Source: Hydractinia symbiolongicarpus (taxonomy: Eukaryota; Cnidaria; Hydrozoa; Anthoathecata; Hydractiniidae). From it: DNA of 64,000 bases. Of the stretch, positions 22,331 to 35,015 are shown in pieces. Below the pieces are notes generated by a model, which made no database searches, was not told where the DNA came from, and was given only the letters and a program-made list of their open reading frames with translations. The position numbers were made by a program, and so were the translations under genes. The stretch spans positions 2,792,001 to 2,856,000 of the forward strand of contig NC_079880.1 in assembly GCF_029227915.1 (NCBI RefSeq). The letters run 5' to 3'. The first letter of the stretch is position 1; each line of letters starts with the position of its first letter.

Positions 22331-25300
22331 AAGTCTCATGCGTTGTAGTGGTGAAAAAATAATTTAAAAAATCGTTCGAAAAATGAGTTTACTCCCTGGG
22401 TAATTTCTTTGTATACTTTTGACTATACGGGCCGAGTCCGGGGTTTACGGGAAATGGCGGGTTTTCGTTTGCCGGCGTTTAAACTTCTTTTATTCAGCGT
22501 CTCATCAAAAATGAAAACATTTTTAAAAACTATAAGTCTCATGGGTTTTAGTGGTGAAATAATAATTTAAAAAATCGTTCGGGAAATGAGTTTACATCCC
22601 GGGTACTTTCTTTACTATACGGGACGAGTCCGGGATTTACAGAAATCGCAGGTTTTCGTTTGCCGGCGATTAAACTTCTTTTATTCAGCGTCTCATCAAA
22701 AATGAAAACATTTTTAAAACCTACAAGTCTCATGCGTTTTAGTGGTGAAAAAATAATTTAAAAAATCGTTCGGGAAATGAGTTTACTCCCTGGGTACTTT
22801 CTTTGTATACTTTTGACAATACGGGCCGAGTCCGGGATTTACGGGAAATCGCAGGTTTTCGTTTGCCGGCGATTAAACTTCTTTTATTCAGGGTCTCATC
22901 AAAAATGAAAACATTTTTAAAAACTACAAGTCTCATGCGTTTTAGTGGTGAAAAAAAAATTAAAAAATCGTTCGGGAAATGAGTTTACTTCCTAGGTAAT
23001 TTCTTTGTATACATTCGACTATACGGGCCAAGCCCGGGATTTACGGGAAATCGCGGGATTTCGTTTGCCGGCGATTAAACCTCTTTCATTAAGCGTCTCA
23101 TCAAATATGAAAACATTTTTGAAAACTACAAGTCTCATGCGTTTTAGTGGTGAAAAAATAATTTAAAAAATCGTTCGGAAAATGAGTTTACTTCCTGGGT
23201 ACTTTCTTTGTATACTTTGGACTATACAGGCCGAGTCCGGGATTTACGGGAAATCGCGGATTTTCGTTTGAGTGCGAATAAACTTTTTTATTCAGCGTCT
23301 CATCAAAAATAAAAACATTTTTGAAAACTACAAGTCTCATGGGTTTTAGTGGTGAAATAATAATTTAAAAAATCGTTCGGGAAATGAGTTTACATCCCGG
23401 GTACTTTCTTTACTATACGGGCCGAGTTCGGGATTTACGGAAATCGCAGGTTTTCGTTTGCCGGCGATTAAACTTCTTTTATACAGCGTCTCATCAAAAA
23501 TGAAAACATTTTTGAAAACTACAAGTCTCATGCGTTTTAGTGGTGAAAAAATAATTTAAAAAATCGTTCGGGAAATGAGTTTACTCCCTGGGTATTTTCT
23601 TTGTATACTTCTGACAATACGGGCCGAGTCCGGGATTTACGGGAAATCGCAGGTTTTCGTTTGCCGGCGATTAAACTTCTTTTATTCAGCGTCTCATCAA
23701 AAATGAAAACATTTTTAAAAACTACAAGTCTCATGCGTTTTAGTGGTGAAAAACAAAATTAAAAAATCGTTCGGGAAATAAGTTTACTCCCTAGGTACTT
23801 TCTTTGTATACATTCGACTATACGGGCCAAGCCCGGGATTTACGGGAACTCGCGGGATTTCGTTTGCCGGCGATTAAACCTCTTTCATTAAGCGTCTCAT
23901 CAAATATGAAAACATTTTTGAAAACTACAAGTCTCATGCGTTTTAGTGGTGAAAAAATAATTTAAAAAATCGTTCGGAAAATGAGTTTACTTCCTGGGTA
24001 CTTTCTTTGTATACTTTGGACAATACGGCCGAGTCCGAGATTTACGGGAAATCGCGGATTTTCGTTTGAGTGCGAATAAACTTCTTTTATTCAGCGTCTC
24101 ATCAAAAATGAAAACATTTTTGAAAACTACAAGTCTCATGCGTTGTAGTGGTGAAAAAATAATTTAAAAAATCGTTCGGAAAATGAGTTTACTCCCTGGG
24201 TACTTTCTTTGTATACTTTTGACTATACGGGCCGAGTCCGGGGTTTACGGGAAATGGCGGGTTTTCGTTTGCCGGTGATTAAACTTCTTTTATTCAGCGT
24301 CTCATCAAAAATGAAAACATTTTTAAAAACTACAAGTCTCATGCGTTGTAGTTGTGAAAAAATAATTTAAAAAATCGTTCGGAAAATGAGTTTACTCCCT
24401 GGGTAATTTCTTTGTATACTTTTGACTATACGGGCCCAGTCCGGGATTTACGGGAAATCGCGGATTTTCGTTTGAGTGCGAATAAACTTCTTTTATTCAG
24501 CGTCTCATCAAAAATGAAAAAATTTTTGAAAACTACAAGTCTCATGCGTTTTAGTGGTGAAAAGATAATTTAAAAAATCGTTTTGGAAGTGAGTTTACTT
24601 ACAGGGTACTTTCTTTGTAAACATTCGACTATACGGGCCAAGCCCGGGATTTACGGGAAATCGCGGGTTTTCGTTTGCTGGCGATTAAACCACTTTCATT
24701 AAACGTCTCATCAAAAATGAAACCATTTCTGAAAACTACAAGTCTCATGCGTTTTAGTGGTGAAAAAATAAATTAAAAAATCGTTCGGGAAATGAGTTTA
24801 CTCAAAGGGTACTTTCTTTGTATACATTCGACTATACGGGCAAAGCCCGTGATTTACGGGAAATCGCGGGTTTTCGTTTGCCGGCGATTAAACTTCTTTT
24901 ATTCAGCGTCTCATCAAAAATGAAAACATTTTTGAAAACTACAAGTCTCATGCGTTTTAGTGGTGAAAAGATAATTTAAAAAATCGTTTTGGAAATGAGT
25001 TTACTCACAGGGTACTTTCTTTGTATACATTCGACTATTCGGGCCAAGCCCGGGATTTACGGGAAATCGCGGGTTTTCGTTTGCTGGCGATTAAACCACT
25101 TTCATTAAGCGTCTCATCAAATATGAAAACATTTTTGAAAACTACAAGTCTCATGCGTTTTAGTGGTGAAAAAATAATTTAAAAAATCGTTCGGAAAATG
25201 AGTTTACTTCCTGGGTACTTTCTTTGTATACTTTGGACTATACGGCCGAGTCCGAGATTTACGGGAAATCGCGGATTTTCGTTTGAGTGCGAATAAACTT

Positions 25301-28150
25301 CTTTTATTCAGCGTCTCATCAAAAATGAAAACATTTTTGAAAACTACAAGTCTCATGCGTTGTAGTGGTGAAAAAATAATTTAAAAAATCGTTTGGAAAA
25401 TGAGTTTACTCCCTGGGTACTTTCTTTGTATACTTTTGACTATACGGGCCGAGTCCTGGGTTTACGGGAAATGGCGGGTTTTCGTTTGCCGGCGATTAAA
25501 CTTCTTTTATTCAGCGTCTCATCAAAAATGAAAACATTTTTAAAAACTACAAGTCTCATGCGTTGTAGTTGTGAAAAAATAATTTAAAAAATCGTTCGGA
25601 AAATGAGTTTACTCCCTGGGTAATTTCTTTGTATACTTTTGACTATACGGGCCCAGTCCGGGATTTACGGGAAATCGCGGATTTTCGTTTGAGTGCGAAT
25701 AAACTTCTTTTATTCAGCGTCTCATCAAAAATGAAAATTTTTTTGAAAACTACAAGTCTCATGCGTTTTAGTGGTGAAAAGATAATTTAAAAAATCGTTT
25801 TGGAAGTGAGTTTACTTACAGGGTACTTTCTTTGTAAACATTCGACTATACGGGCCAAGCCCGGGATTTACGGGAAATCGCGGGTTTTCGTTTGCTGGCG
25901 ATTAAACCACTTTCATTAAACGTCTCATCAAAAATGAAACCATTTCTGAAAACTACAAGTCTCATGCGTTTTAGTGGTGAAAAAATAATTTAAAAAATCG
26001 TTCGGGAAATGAGTTTACTCACAGGGTACTTTCTTTGTATACATTGGACTATACGGGCAAAGCCCGTGATTTACGGGAAATCGCGGGTTTTCGTTTGCCG
26101 GCGATTAAACTTCTTTTATTCAGCGTCTCATCAAAAATGAAAACATTTTTGAAAACTACAAGTCTCATGCGTTTTAGTGGTGAAAAGATAATTTAAAAAA
26201 TCGTTTTGGAAATGAGTTTACTCACAGGGTACTTTCTTTGTATACATTCGACTATTCGGGCCAAGCCCGGGATTTACGGGAAATCGCGGGTTTTCGTTTG
26301 CTGGCGATTAAACCACTTTCATTAAGCGTCTCATCAAAAATGAAAACATTTCTGAAAACTACAAGTCTCATGCGTTTTAGTGGTGAAGAAATAATTTAAA
26401 AAAACGTTCGGGAAATGAGTTTACTCACAGGGTACTTTCTTTGTATACATTCGACTATACGGGCCAAGCCCGGGATTTACGAGAAATGGCGGTTTTTTGT
26501 TTGCCGGCGAATAAACTTCTTTTATTCAGCGTCTCATCAAAAATGAAAACATTTTTAAAAACTACAAGTCTCATGCGTTGTAGTGGTGAAAAAATAATTT
26601 AAAAAATCGTCCGAAAAATGAGTTTACTCCCTGGGTAATTTCTTTGTATACTTTTGACTATACGGGCCGAGTCCGGGGTTTACGGGAAATGGCGGGTTTT
26701 CGTTTGCCGGCGTTTAAACTTCTTTTATTCAGCGTCTCATCAAAAATGAAAACATTTTTAAAAACTATAAGTCTCATGGGTTTTAGTGGTGAAATAATAA
26801 TTTAAAAAATCGTTCGGGAAATGAGTTTACATCCCGGGTACTTTCTTTACTATACGGGACGAGTCCTGGATTTACGGAAATCGCAGGTTTTCGTTTGCCG
26901 GCGATTAAACTTCTTTTATTCAGCGTCTCATCAAAAATGAAAACATTTTTGAAAACTACAAGTCTCATGCGTTTTAGTGGTGAAAAAATAATTTAAAAAA
27001 TCGTTCGGGAAATGAGTTTACTTCATGGGTACTTTCTTTGTATACTTTTGACAATACGGGCCGAGTCCGGGATTTACGGGATATCGCAGGTTTTCGTTTG
27101 CCGGCGATTAAACTTCTTTTATTCAGGGTCTCATCAAAAATGAAAACATTTTTAAAAACTACAAGTCTCATGCGTTTTAGTGGTGAAAAAAAAAATTAAA
27201 AAATCGTTCGGGAAATGAGTTTACTCCCTAGGTACTTTCTTTGTATACATTCGACTATACGGGCCGAGTCCGGGATTTACGGGAAATCGCGGATTTTCGT
27301 TTGAGTGCGAATAAACTTTTTTATTCAGCGTCTCATCAAAAATGAAAACATTTTTGAAAACTACAAGTCTCATGCGTTGTAGTGGTGAAAAAATAATTTA
27401 AAAAATCGTTCGGAAAATGAGTTTACTCCCTGGGTAATTTCTTTGTATACTTTTGACTATACGGGCCGAGTCCGGGGTTTACGGGAAATGGCGGGTTTCC
27501 GTTTGCCGGTGATTAAACTTCTTTTATTCAGCGTCTCATCAAAAATGAAAACATTTTTAAAAACTATAAGTCTCATGGGTTTTAGTGGTGAAATAATAAT
27601 TTAAAAAATCGTTCGGGAAATGAGTTTACATCCCGGGTACTTTCTTTACTATACGGGCCGAGTTCGGGATTTACGGAAATCGCAGGTTTTCGTTTGCCGG
27701 CGATTAAACTTCTTTTATTCAGCGTCTCATCAAAAATGAAAACATTTTTAAAAACTACAAGTCTCATGCGTTTTAGTGGTGAAAAACAAAATTAAAAAAT
27801 CGTTCGGGAAATGAGTTTACTCCCTAGGTACTTTCTTTGTATACATTCGACTATACGGGCCAAGCCCGGGATTTACGGGAAATCGCGGGATTTCGTTTGC
27901 CGGCGATTAAACCTCTTTCATTAAGCGTCTCATCAAATATGAAAACATTTTTGAAAACTACAAGTCTCATGCGTTTTAGTGGTGAAAAAATAATTTAAAA
28001 AATCGTTCGGAAAATGAGTTTACTTCCTGGGTACTTTCTTTGTATACTTTGGACTATACGGGCCGAGTCCGGGATTTACGGGAAATCGCGGATTTTCGTT
28101 TGAGTGCGAATAAACTTCTTTTATTCAGCGTCTCATCAAAAATGAAAACA
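22330..28150 (+). repeat. Block of ~5.5 kb, version 1, with internal duplications
   Basis: From 22,700 this block recurs downstream at an offset of about 6,050 bp (22,739 to 28,788; 23,537 to 29,588). After its internal 1,217-bp duplication the offset becomes 4,835 (26,974 to 31,809; 27,582 to 32,417), as expected if the downstream version lacks that duplication. The start 22,330-23,000 also recurs internally at 4,235 bp (22,548 to 26,783; 22,739 to 26,974). Near 27,260 an e-type monomer runs straight into a b-type, so one a-type has been skipped. Confidence 0.8.
23893..26325 (+). repeat. 1,217-bp tandem duplication (two copies)
   Basis: Copy 1 is about 23,893-25,109 and copy 2 about 25,110-26,325. 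A shared one-base loss, TACGGCCGAGTCCGAGA, has its CGGCC at 24,026 and 25,243; ATCGTTTTGGAAGTG also repeats at 1,217 bp. The junction near 25,110 is a chimeric monomer: f-type CCACTTTCATTAAG is followed by a-type CATCAAATATG. This places the exchange inside the shared TTTCATTAAGCGTCTCATCA stretch. Confidence 0.85.
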
Positions 28151-28749
28151 TTTTTGAAAACTACAAGTCTCATGCGTTGTAGTGGTGAAAAAATAATTTA
28201 AAAAATCGTTCGGAAAATGAGTTTACTCCCTGGGTACTTTCTTTGTATACTTTTGACTATACGGGCCGAGTCCGGGGTTTACGGGAAATGGCGGGTTTTC
28301 GTTTGCCGGCGATTAAACTTCTTTTATTCAGCGTCTCATCAAAAATGAAAACATTTCTGAAAACTACAAGTCTCATGCGTTTTAGTGGTGAAGAAACAAT
28401 TTAAAAAATCGTTCGGGAAATGAGTTTACTCACAGGGTACTTTCTTTGTATACATTCGACTATACGGGCCAAGCCCGGGATTTACGGCAAATGGCGGTTT
28501 TTCGTTTGCCGGCGATTAAACTTCTTTTATTCAGCGTCTCATCAAAAATGAAAACATTTTTAAAAACTACAAGTCTCATGCGTTGTAGTGGTGAAAAAAT
28601 AATTTAAAAAATCGTTCGAAAAATGAGTTTACTCCCTGGGTAATTTCTTTGTATACTTTTGACTATACGGGCCGAGTCCGGGGTTTACGGGAAATGGCGG
28701 GTTTTCGTTTGCCGGCGTTTAAACTTCTTTTATTCAGCGTCTCATCAAA
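28150..28749 (+). repeat. Three monomers shared with 34,990-35,590
   Basis: This stretch carries GTGGTGAAGAAACAATTT and TTTACGGCAAATGGCGG. Its counterpart 6,840 bp downstream reads GTGGTGAAGAAATAATTT and TTTACGGCAAATGGCGG. The GGCAAATGG variant is otherwise seen in the 1,206-bp duplications near 35.3, 36.5, 42.3 and 43.5 kb. No gene is present. Confidence 0.75.
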
Positions 28750-31700
28750 AATGAAAACATTTTTGAAACCTACAAGTCTCATGCGTTTTAGTGGTGAAAA
28801 AATAATTTAAAAAATCGTTCGGGAAATGAGTTTACTCCCTGGGTACTTTCTTTGTATACTTTTGACAATACGGGCCGAGTCCGGGATTTACGGGAAATCG
28901 CAGGTTTTCGTTTGCCGGCGATTAAACTTCTTTTATTCAGGGTCTCATCAAAAATGAAAACATTTTTAAAAACTACAAGTCTCATGCGTTTTAGTGGTGA
29001 AAAAAAAAATTAAAAAATCGTTCGGGAAATGAGTTTACTCCCTAGGTAATTTCTTTGTATACATTCGACTATACGGGCCAAGCCCGGGATTTACGGGAAA
29101 TCGCGGGATTTCGTTTGCCGGCGATTAAACCTCTTTCATTAAGCGTCTCATCAAATATGAAAACATTTTTGAAAACTACAAGTCTCATGCGTTTTAGTGG
29201 TGAAAAAATAATTTAAAAAATCGTTCGGAAAATGAGTTTACTTCCTGGGTACTTTCTTTGTATACTTTGGACTATACGGGCCGAGTCCAGGATTTACGGG
29301 AAATCGCGGATTTTCGTTTGAGTGCGAATAAACTTTTTTATTCAGCGTCTCATCAAAAATGAAAACATTTTTGAAAACTACAAGTCTCATGGGTTTTAGT
29401 GGTGAAATAATAATTTAAAAAAATCGTTCGGGAAATGAGTTTACATCCCGGGTACTTTCTTTACTATACGGGCCGAGTTCGGGATTTACGGAAATCGCAG
29501 GTTTTCGTTTGCCGGCGATTAAACTTCTTTTATACAGCGTCTCATCAAAAATGAAAACATTTTTGAAAACTACAAGTCTCATGCGTTTTAGTGGTGAAAA
29601 AATAATTTAAAAAATCGTTCGGGAAATGAGTTTACTCCCTGGGTACTTTCTTTGTATACTTCTGACAATACGGGCCGAGTCCGGGATTTACGGGAAATCG
29701 CAGGTTTTCGTTTGCCGGCGACTAAACTTCTCTTATTCAGCGTCTCATCAAAAATGAAAACATTTTTAAAAACTACAAGTCTCATGCGTTTTAGTGGTGA
29801 AAAACAAAATTAAAAAATCGTTCGGGAAATGAGTTTACTCCCTAGGTACTTTCTTTGTATACATTCGACTATACGGGCCAAGCCCGGGATTTACGGGAAC
29901 TCGCGGGATTTCGTTTGCCGGCGATTAAACCTCTTTCATTAAGCGTCTCATCAAATATGAAAACATTTTTGAAAACTACAAGTCTCATGCGTTTTAGTGG
30001 TGAAAAAATAATTTAAAAAATCGTTCGGAAAATGAGTTTACTTCCTGGGTACTTTCTTTGTATACTTTGGACTATACGGGCCGAGTCCGAGATTTACGGG
30101 AAATCGCGGATTTTCGTTTGAGTGCGAATAAACTTCTTTTATTCAGCGTCTCATCAAAAATGAAAACATTTTTGAAAACTACAAGTCTCATGCGTTGTAG
30201 TGGTGAAAAAATAATTTAAAAAATCGTTCGGAAAATGAGTTTACTCCCTGGGTACTTTCTTTGTATACTTTTGACTATACGGGCCGAGTCCGGGGTTTAC
30301 GGGAAATGGCGGGTTTTCGTTTGCCGGCGATTAAACTTCTTTTATTCAGCGTCTCATCAAAAATGAAAACATTTTTAAAAACTACAAGTCTCATGCGTTG
30401 TAGTTGTGAAAAAATAATTTAAAAAATCGTTCGGAAAATGAGTTTACTCCCTGGGTAATTTCTTTGTATACTTTTGACTATACGGGCCCAGTCCGGGATT
30501 TACGGGAAATCGCGGATTTTCGTTTGAGTGCGAATAAACTTCTTTTATTCAGCGTCTCATCAAAAATGAAAACATTTTTGAAAACTACAAGTCTCATGCG
30601 TTTTAGTGGTGAAAAGATAATTTAAAAAATCGTTTTGGAAGTGAGTTTACTTACAGGGTACTTTATTTGTAAACATTCGACTATACGGGCCAAGCCCGGG
30701 ATTTACGGGAAATCGCGGGTTTTCGTTTGCTGGCGATTAAACCACTTTCATTAAACGTCTCATCAAAAATGAAACCATTTCTGAAAACTACAAGTCTCAT
30801 GCGCTTTAGTGGTGAAAAAATAATTTAAAAAATCGTTCGGGAAATGAGTTTACTCACAGGGTACTTTCTTTGTATACATTCGACTATACGGGCAAAGCCC
30901 GTGATTTACGGGAAATCGCGGGTTTTCGTTTGCCGGCGATTAAACTTCTTTTATTCAGCGTCTCATCAAAAATGAAAACATTTTTGAAAACTACAAGTCT
31001 CATGCGTTTTAGTGGTGAAAAGATAATTTAAAAAATCGTTTTGGAAATGAGTTTACTCACAGGGTACTTTCTTTGTATACATTCGACTATTCGGGCCAAG
31101 CCCGGGATTTACGGGAAATCGCGGGTTTTCGTTTGCTGGCGATTAAACCACTTTCATTAAGCGTCTCATCAAAAATGAAAACATTTCTGAAAACTACAAG
31201 TCTCATGCGTTTTAGTGGTGAAGAAATAATTTAAAAAATCGTTCGGGAAATGAGTTTACTCACAGGGTACTTTCTTTGTATACATTCGACTATACGGGCC
31301 AAGCCCGGGATTTACGGGAAATGGCGGTTTTTCGTTTGCCGGCGATTAAACTTCTTTTATTCAGCGTCTCATCAAAAATGAAAACATTTTTAAAAACTAC
31401 AAGTCTCATGCGTTGTAGTGGTGAAAAAATAATTTAAAAAATCGTTCGAAAAATGAGTTTACTCCCTGGGTAATTTCTTTGTATACTTTTGACTATACGG
31501 GCCGATCCCGGGGTTTACGGGAAATGGCGGGTTTTCGTTTGCCGGCGTTTAAACTTCTTTTATTCAGCGTCTCATCAAAAATGAAAACATTTTTAAAAAC
31601 TATAAGTCTCATGGGTTTTAGTGGTGAAATAATAATTTAAAAAATCGTTCGGGAATTCAGTTTACATCCCGGGTACTTTCTTTACTATACGGGACGAGTC

Positions 31701-32985
31701 CGGGATTTACGGAAATCGCAGGTTTTCGTTTGCCGGCGATTAAACTTCTTTTATTCAGCGTCTCATCAAAAATGAAAACATTTTTGAAAACTACAAGTCT
31801 CATGCGTTTTAGTGGTGAAAAAATAATTTAAAAAATCGTTCGGGAAATGAGTTTACTCCATGGGTACTTTCTTTGTATACTTTTGACAATACGGGCCGAG
31901 TCCGGGATTTACGGGATATCGCAGGTTTTCGTTTGCCGGCGATTAAACTTCTTTTATTCAGGGTCTCATCAAAAATGAAAACATTTTTAAAAACTACAAG
32001 TCTCATGCGTTTTAGTGGTGAAAAAAAAAATTAAAAAATCGTTCGGGAAATGAGTTTACTCCCTAGGTACTTTCTTTGTATACATTCGACTATACGGGCC
32101 GAGTCCGGGATTTACGGGAAATCGCGGATTTTCGTTTGAGTGCGAATAAACTTTTTTATTCAGCGTCTCATCAAAAATGAAAACATTTTTGAAAACTACA
32201 AGTCTCATGCGTTGTAGTGGTGAAAAAATAATTTAAAAAATCGTTCGGAAAATGAGTTTACTCCCTGGGTAATTTCTTTGTATACTTTTGACTATACGGG
32301 CCGAGTCCGGGGTTTACGGGAAATGGCGGGTTTCCGTTTGCCGGTGATTAAACTTCTTTTATTCAGCGTCTCATCAAAAATGAAAACATTTTTAAAAACT
32401 AGAAGTCTCATGGGTTTTAGTGGTGAAATAATAATTTAAAAAATCGTTCGGGAAATGAGTTTACATCCCGGGTACTTTCTTTACTATACGGGCCGAGTTC
32501 GGGATTTACGGAAATCGCAGGTTTTCGTTTGCCGGCGATTAAACTTCTTTTATTCAGCGTCTCATTAAAAATGAAAACATTTTTAAAAACTACAAGTCTC
32601 ATGCGTTTTAGTGGTGAAAAACAAAATTAAAAAATCGTTCGGGAAATGAGTTTACTCCCTAGGTACTTTCTTTGTATACATTCGACTATACGGGCCAAGC
32701 CCGGGATTTACGGGAAATCGCGGGATTTCGTTTGCCGGCGATTAAACCTCTTTCATTAAGCGTCTCATCAAATATGAAAACATTTTTGAAAACTACAAGT
32801 CTCATGCGTTTTAGTGGTGAAAAAATAATTTAAAAAATCGTTCGGAAAATGAGTTTACTTCCTGGGTACTTTCTTTGTATACTTTGGACTATACGGGCCG
32901 AGTCCGGGATTTACGGGAAATCGCGGATTTTCGTTTGAGTGCGAATAAACTTCTTTTATTCAGCGTCTCATCAAAAATGAAAACA
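28749..32985 (+). repeat. Block of ~5.5 kb, version 2 (without the 1,217-bp duplication)
   Basis: This corresponds to 22,700-28,150 at the two offsets 6,050 and then 4,835. The rare AAACCTACAAGTC near 28,767 matches the one near 22,718. It is about 1.2 kb shorter because the internal duplication is absent. Similarity ends near 32,985, where the 2,005-bp duplication takes over. Confidence 0.8.
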
Positions 32986-35015
32986 TTTTTGAAAACTACA
33001 AGTCTCATGCGTTTTAGTGGTGAAAAGATAATTTAAAAAATCGTTTTGGAAATGAGTTTACTCACAGGGTACTTTCTTTGTATACATTCGACTATTCGGG
33101 CCAAGCCCGGGATTTACGGGAAATCGCGGGTTTTCGTTTGCTGGCGATTAAACCACTTTCATTAAGCGTCTCATCAAAAATGAAAACATTTCTGAAAACT
33201 ACAAGTCTCATGCGTTTTAGTGGTGAAGAAATAATTTAAAAAATCGTTCGGGAAATGAGTTTACTCACAGGGTACTTTCTTTGTATACATTCGACTATAC
33301 GGGCCAAGCCCGGGATTTACGGGAAATGGCGGTTTTTCGTTTGCCGGCGATTAAACTTCTTTTATTCAGCGTCTCATCAAAAATGAAAACATTTTTAAAA
33401 ACTACAAGTCTCATGCGTTGTAGTGGTGAAAAAATAATTTAAAAAATCGTTCGAAAAATGAGTTTACTCCCTGGGTAATTTCTTTGTATACTTTTGACTA
33501 TACGGGCCGATCCCGGGGTTTACGGGAAATGGCGGGTTTTCGTTTGCCGGCGTTTAAACTTCTTTTATTCAGCGTCTCATCAAAAATGAAAACATTTTTA
33601 AAAACTATAAGTCTCATGGGTTTTAGTGGTGAAATAATAATTTAAAAAATCGTTCGGGAATTCAGTTTACATCCCGGGTACTTTCTTTACTATACGGGAC
33701 GAGTCCGGGATTTACGGAAATCGCAGGTTTTCGTTTGCCGGCGATTAAACTTCTTTTATTAAGCGTCTCATCAAAAATGAAAACATTTTTGAAAACTACA
33801 AGTCTCATGCGTTTTAGTGGTGAAAAAATAATTTAAAAAATCGTTCGGGAAATGAGTTTACTCCATGGGTACTTTCTTTGTATACTTTTGACAATACGGG
33901 CCGAGTCCGGGATTTACGGGATATCGCAGGTTTTCGTTTGCCGGCGATTAAACTTCTTTTATTCAGGGTCTCATCAAAAATGAAAACATTTTTAAAAACT
34001 ACAAGTCTCATGCGTTTTAGTGGTGAAAAAAAAAATTAAAAAATCGTTCGGGAAATGAGTTTACTCCCTAGGTACTTTCTTTGTATACATTCGACTATAC
34101 GGGCCGAGTCCGGGATTTACGGGAAATCGCGGATTTTCGTTTGAGTGCGAATAAACTTTTTTATTCAGCGTCTCATCAAAAATGAAAACATTTTTGAAAA
34201 CTACAAGTCTCATGCGTTGTAGTGGTGAAAAAATAATTTAAAAAATCGTTCGGAAAATGAGTTTACTCCCTGGGTAATTTCTTTGTATACTTTTGACTAT
34301 ACGGGCCGAGTCCGGGGTTTACGGGAAATGGCGGGTTTCCGTTTGCCGGTGATTAAACTTCTTTTATTCAGCGTCTCATCAAAAATGAAAACATTTTTAA
34401 AAACTAGAAGTCTCATGGGTTTTAGTGGTGAAATAATAATTTAAAAAATCGTTCGGGAAATGAGTTTACATCCCGGGTACTTTCTTTACTATACGGGCCG
34501 AGTTCGGGATTTACGGAAATCGCAGGTTTTCGTTTGCCGGCGATTAAACTTCTTTTATTCAGCGTCTCATTAAAAATGAAAACATTTTTAAAAACTACAA
34601 GTCTCATGCGTTTTAGTGGTGAAAAACAAAATTAAAAAATCGTTCGGGAAATGAGTTTACTCCCTAGGTACTTTCTTTGTATACATTCGACTATACGGGC
34701 CAAGCCCGGGATTTACGGGAAATCGCGGGATTTCGTTTGCCGGCGATTAAACCTCTTTCATTAAGCGTCTCATCAAATATGAAAACATTTTTGAAAACTA
34801 CAAGTCTCATGCGTTTTAGTGGTGAAAAAATAATTTAAAAAATCGTTCGGAAAATGAGTTTACTTCCTGGGTACTTTCTTTGTATACTTTGGACTATACG
34901 GGCCGAGTCCGGGATTTACGGGAAATCGCGGATTTTCGTTTGAGTGCGAATAAACTTCTTTTATTCAGCGTCTCATCAAAAATGAAAACATTTTTGAAAA
35001 CTACAAGTCTCATGC
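30955..35015 (+). repeat. 2,005-bp tandem duplication (two copies)
   Basis: Copy 1 is about 30,955-32,954 and copy 2 about 32,955-35,015. Shared private variants prove the relation: GGGAATTCAG, creating GAATTC at 31,653 and 33,658, GGCCGATCCCGGGG near 31,500 and 33,505, and GTCTCATTAAAAATG near 32,560 and 34,565, all exactly 2,005 bp apart. The unit is close to twice the 1,003-bp pentamer, although its monomer order is not two plain pentamers. Confidence 0.9.
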
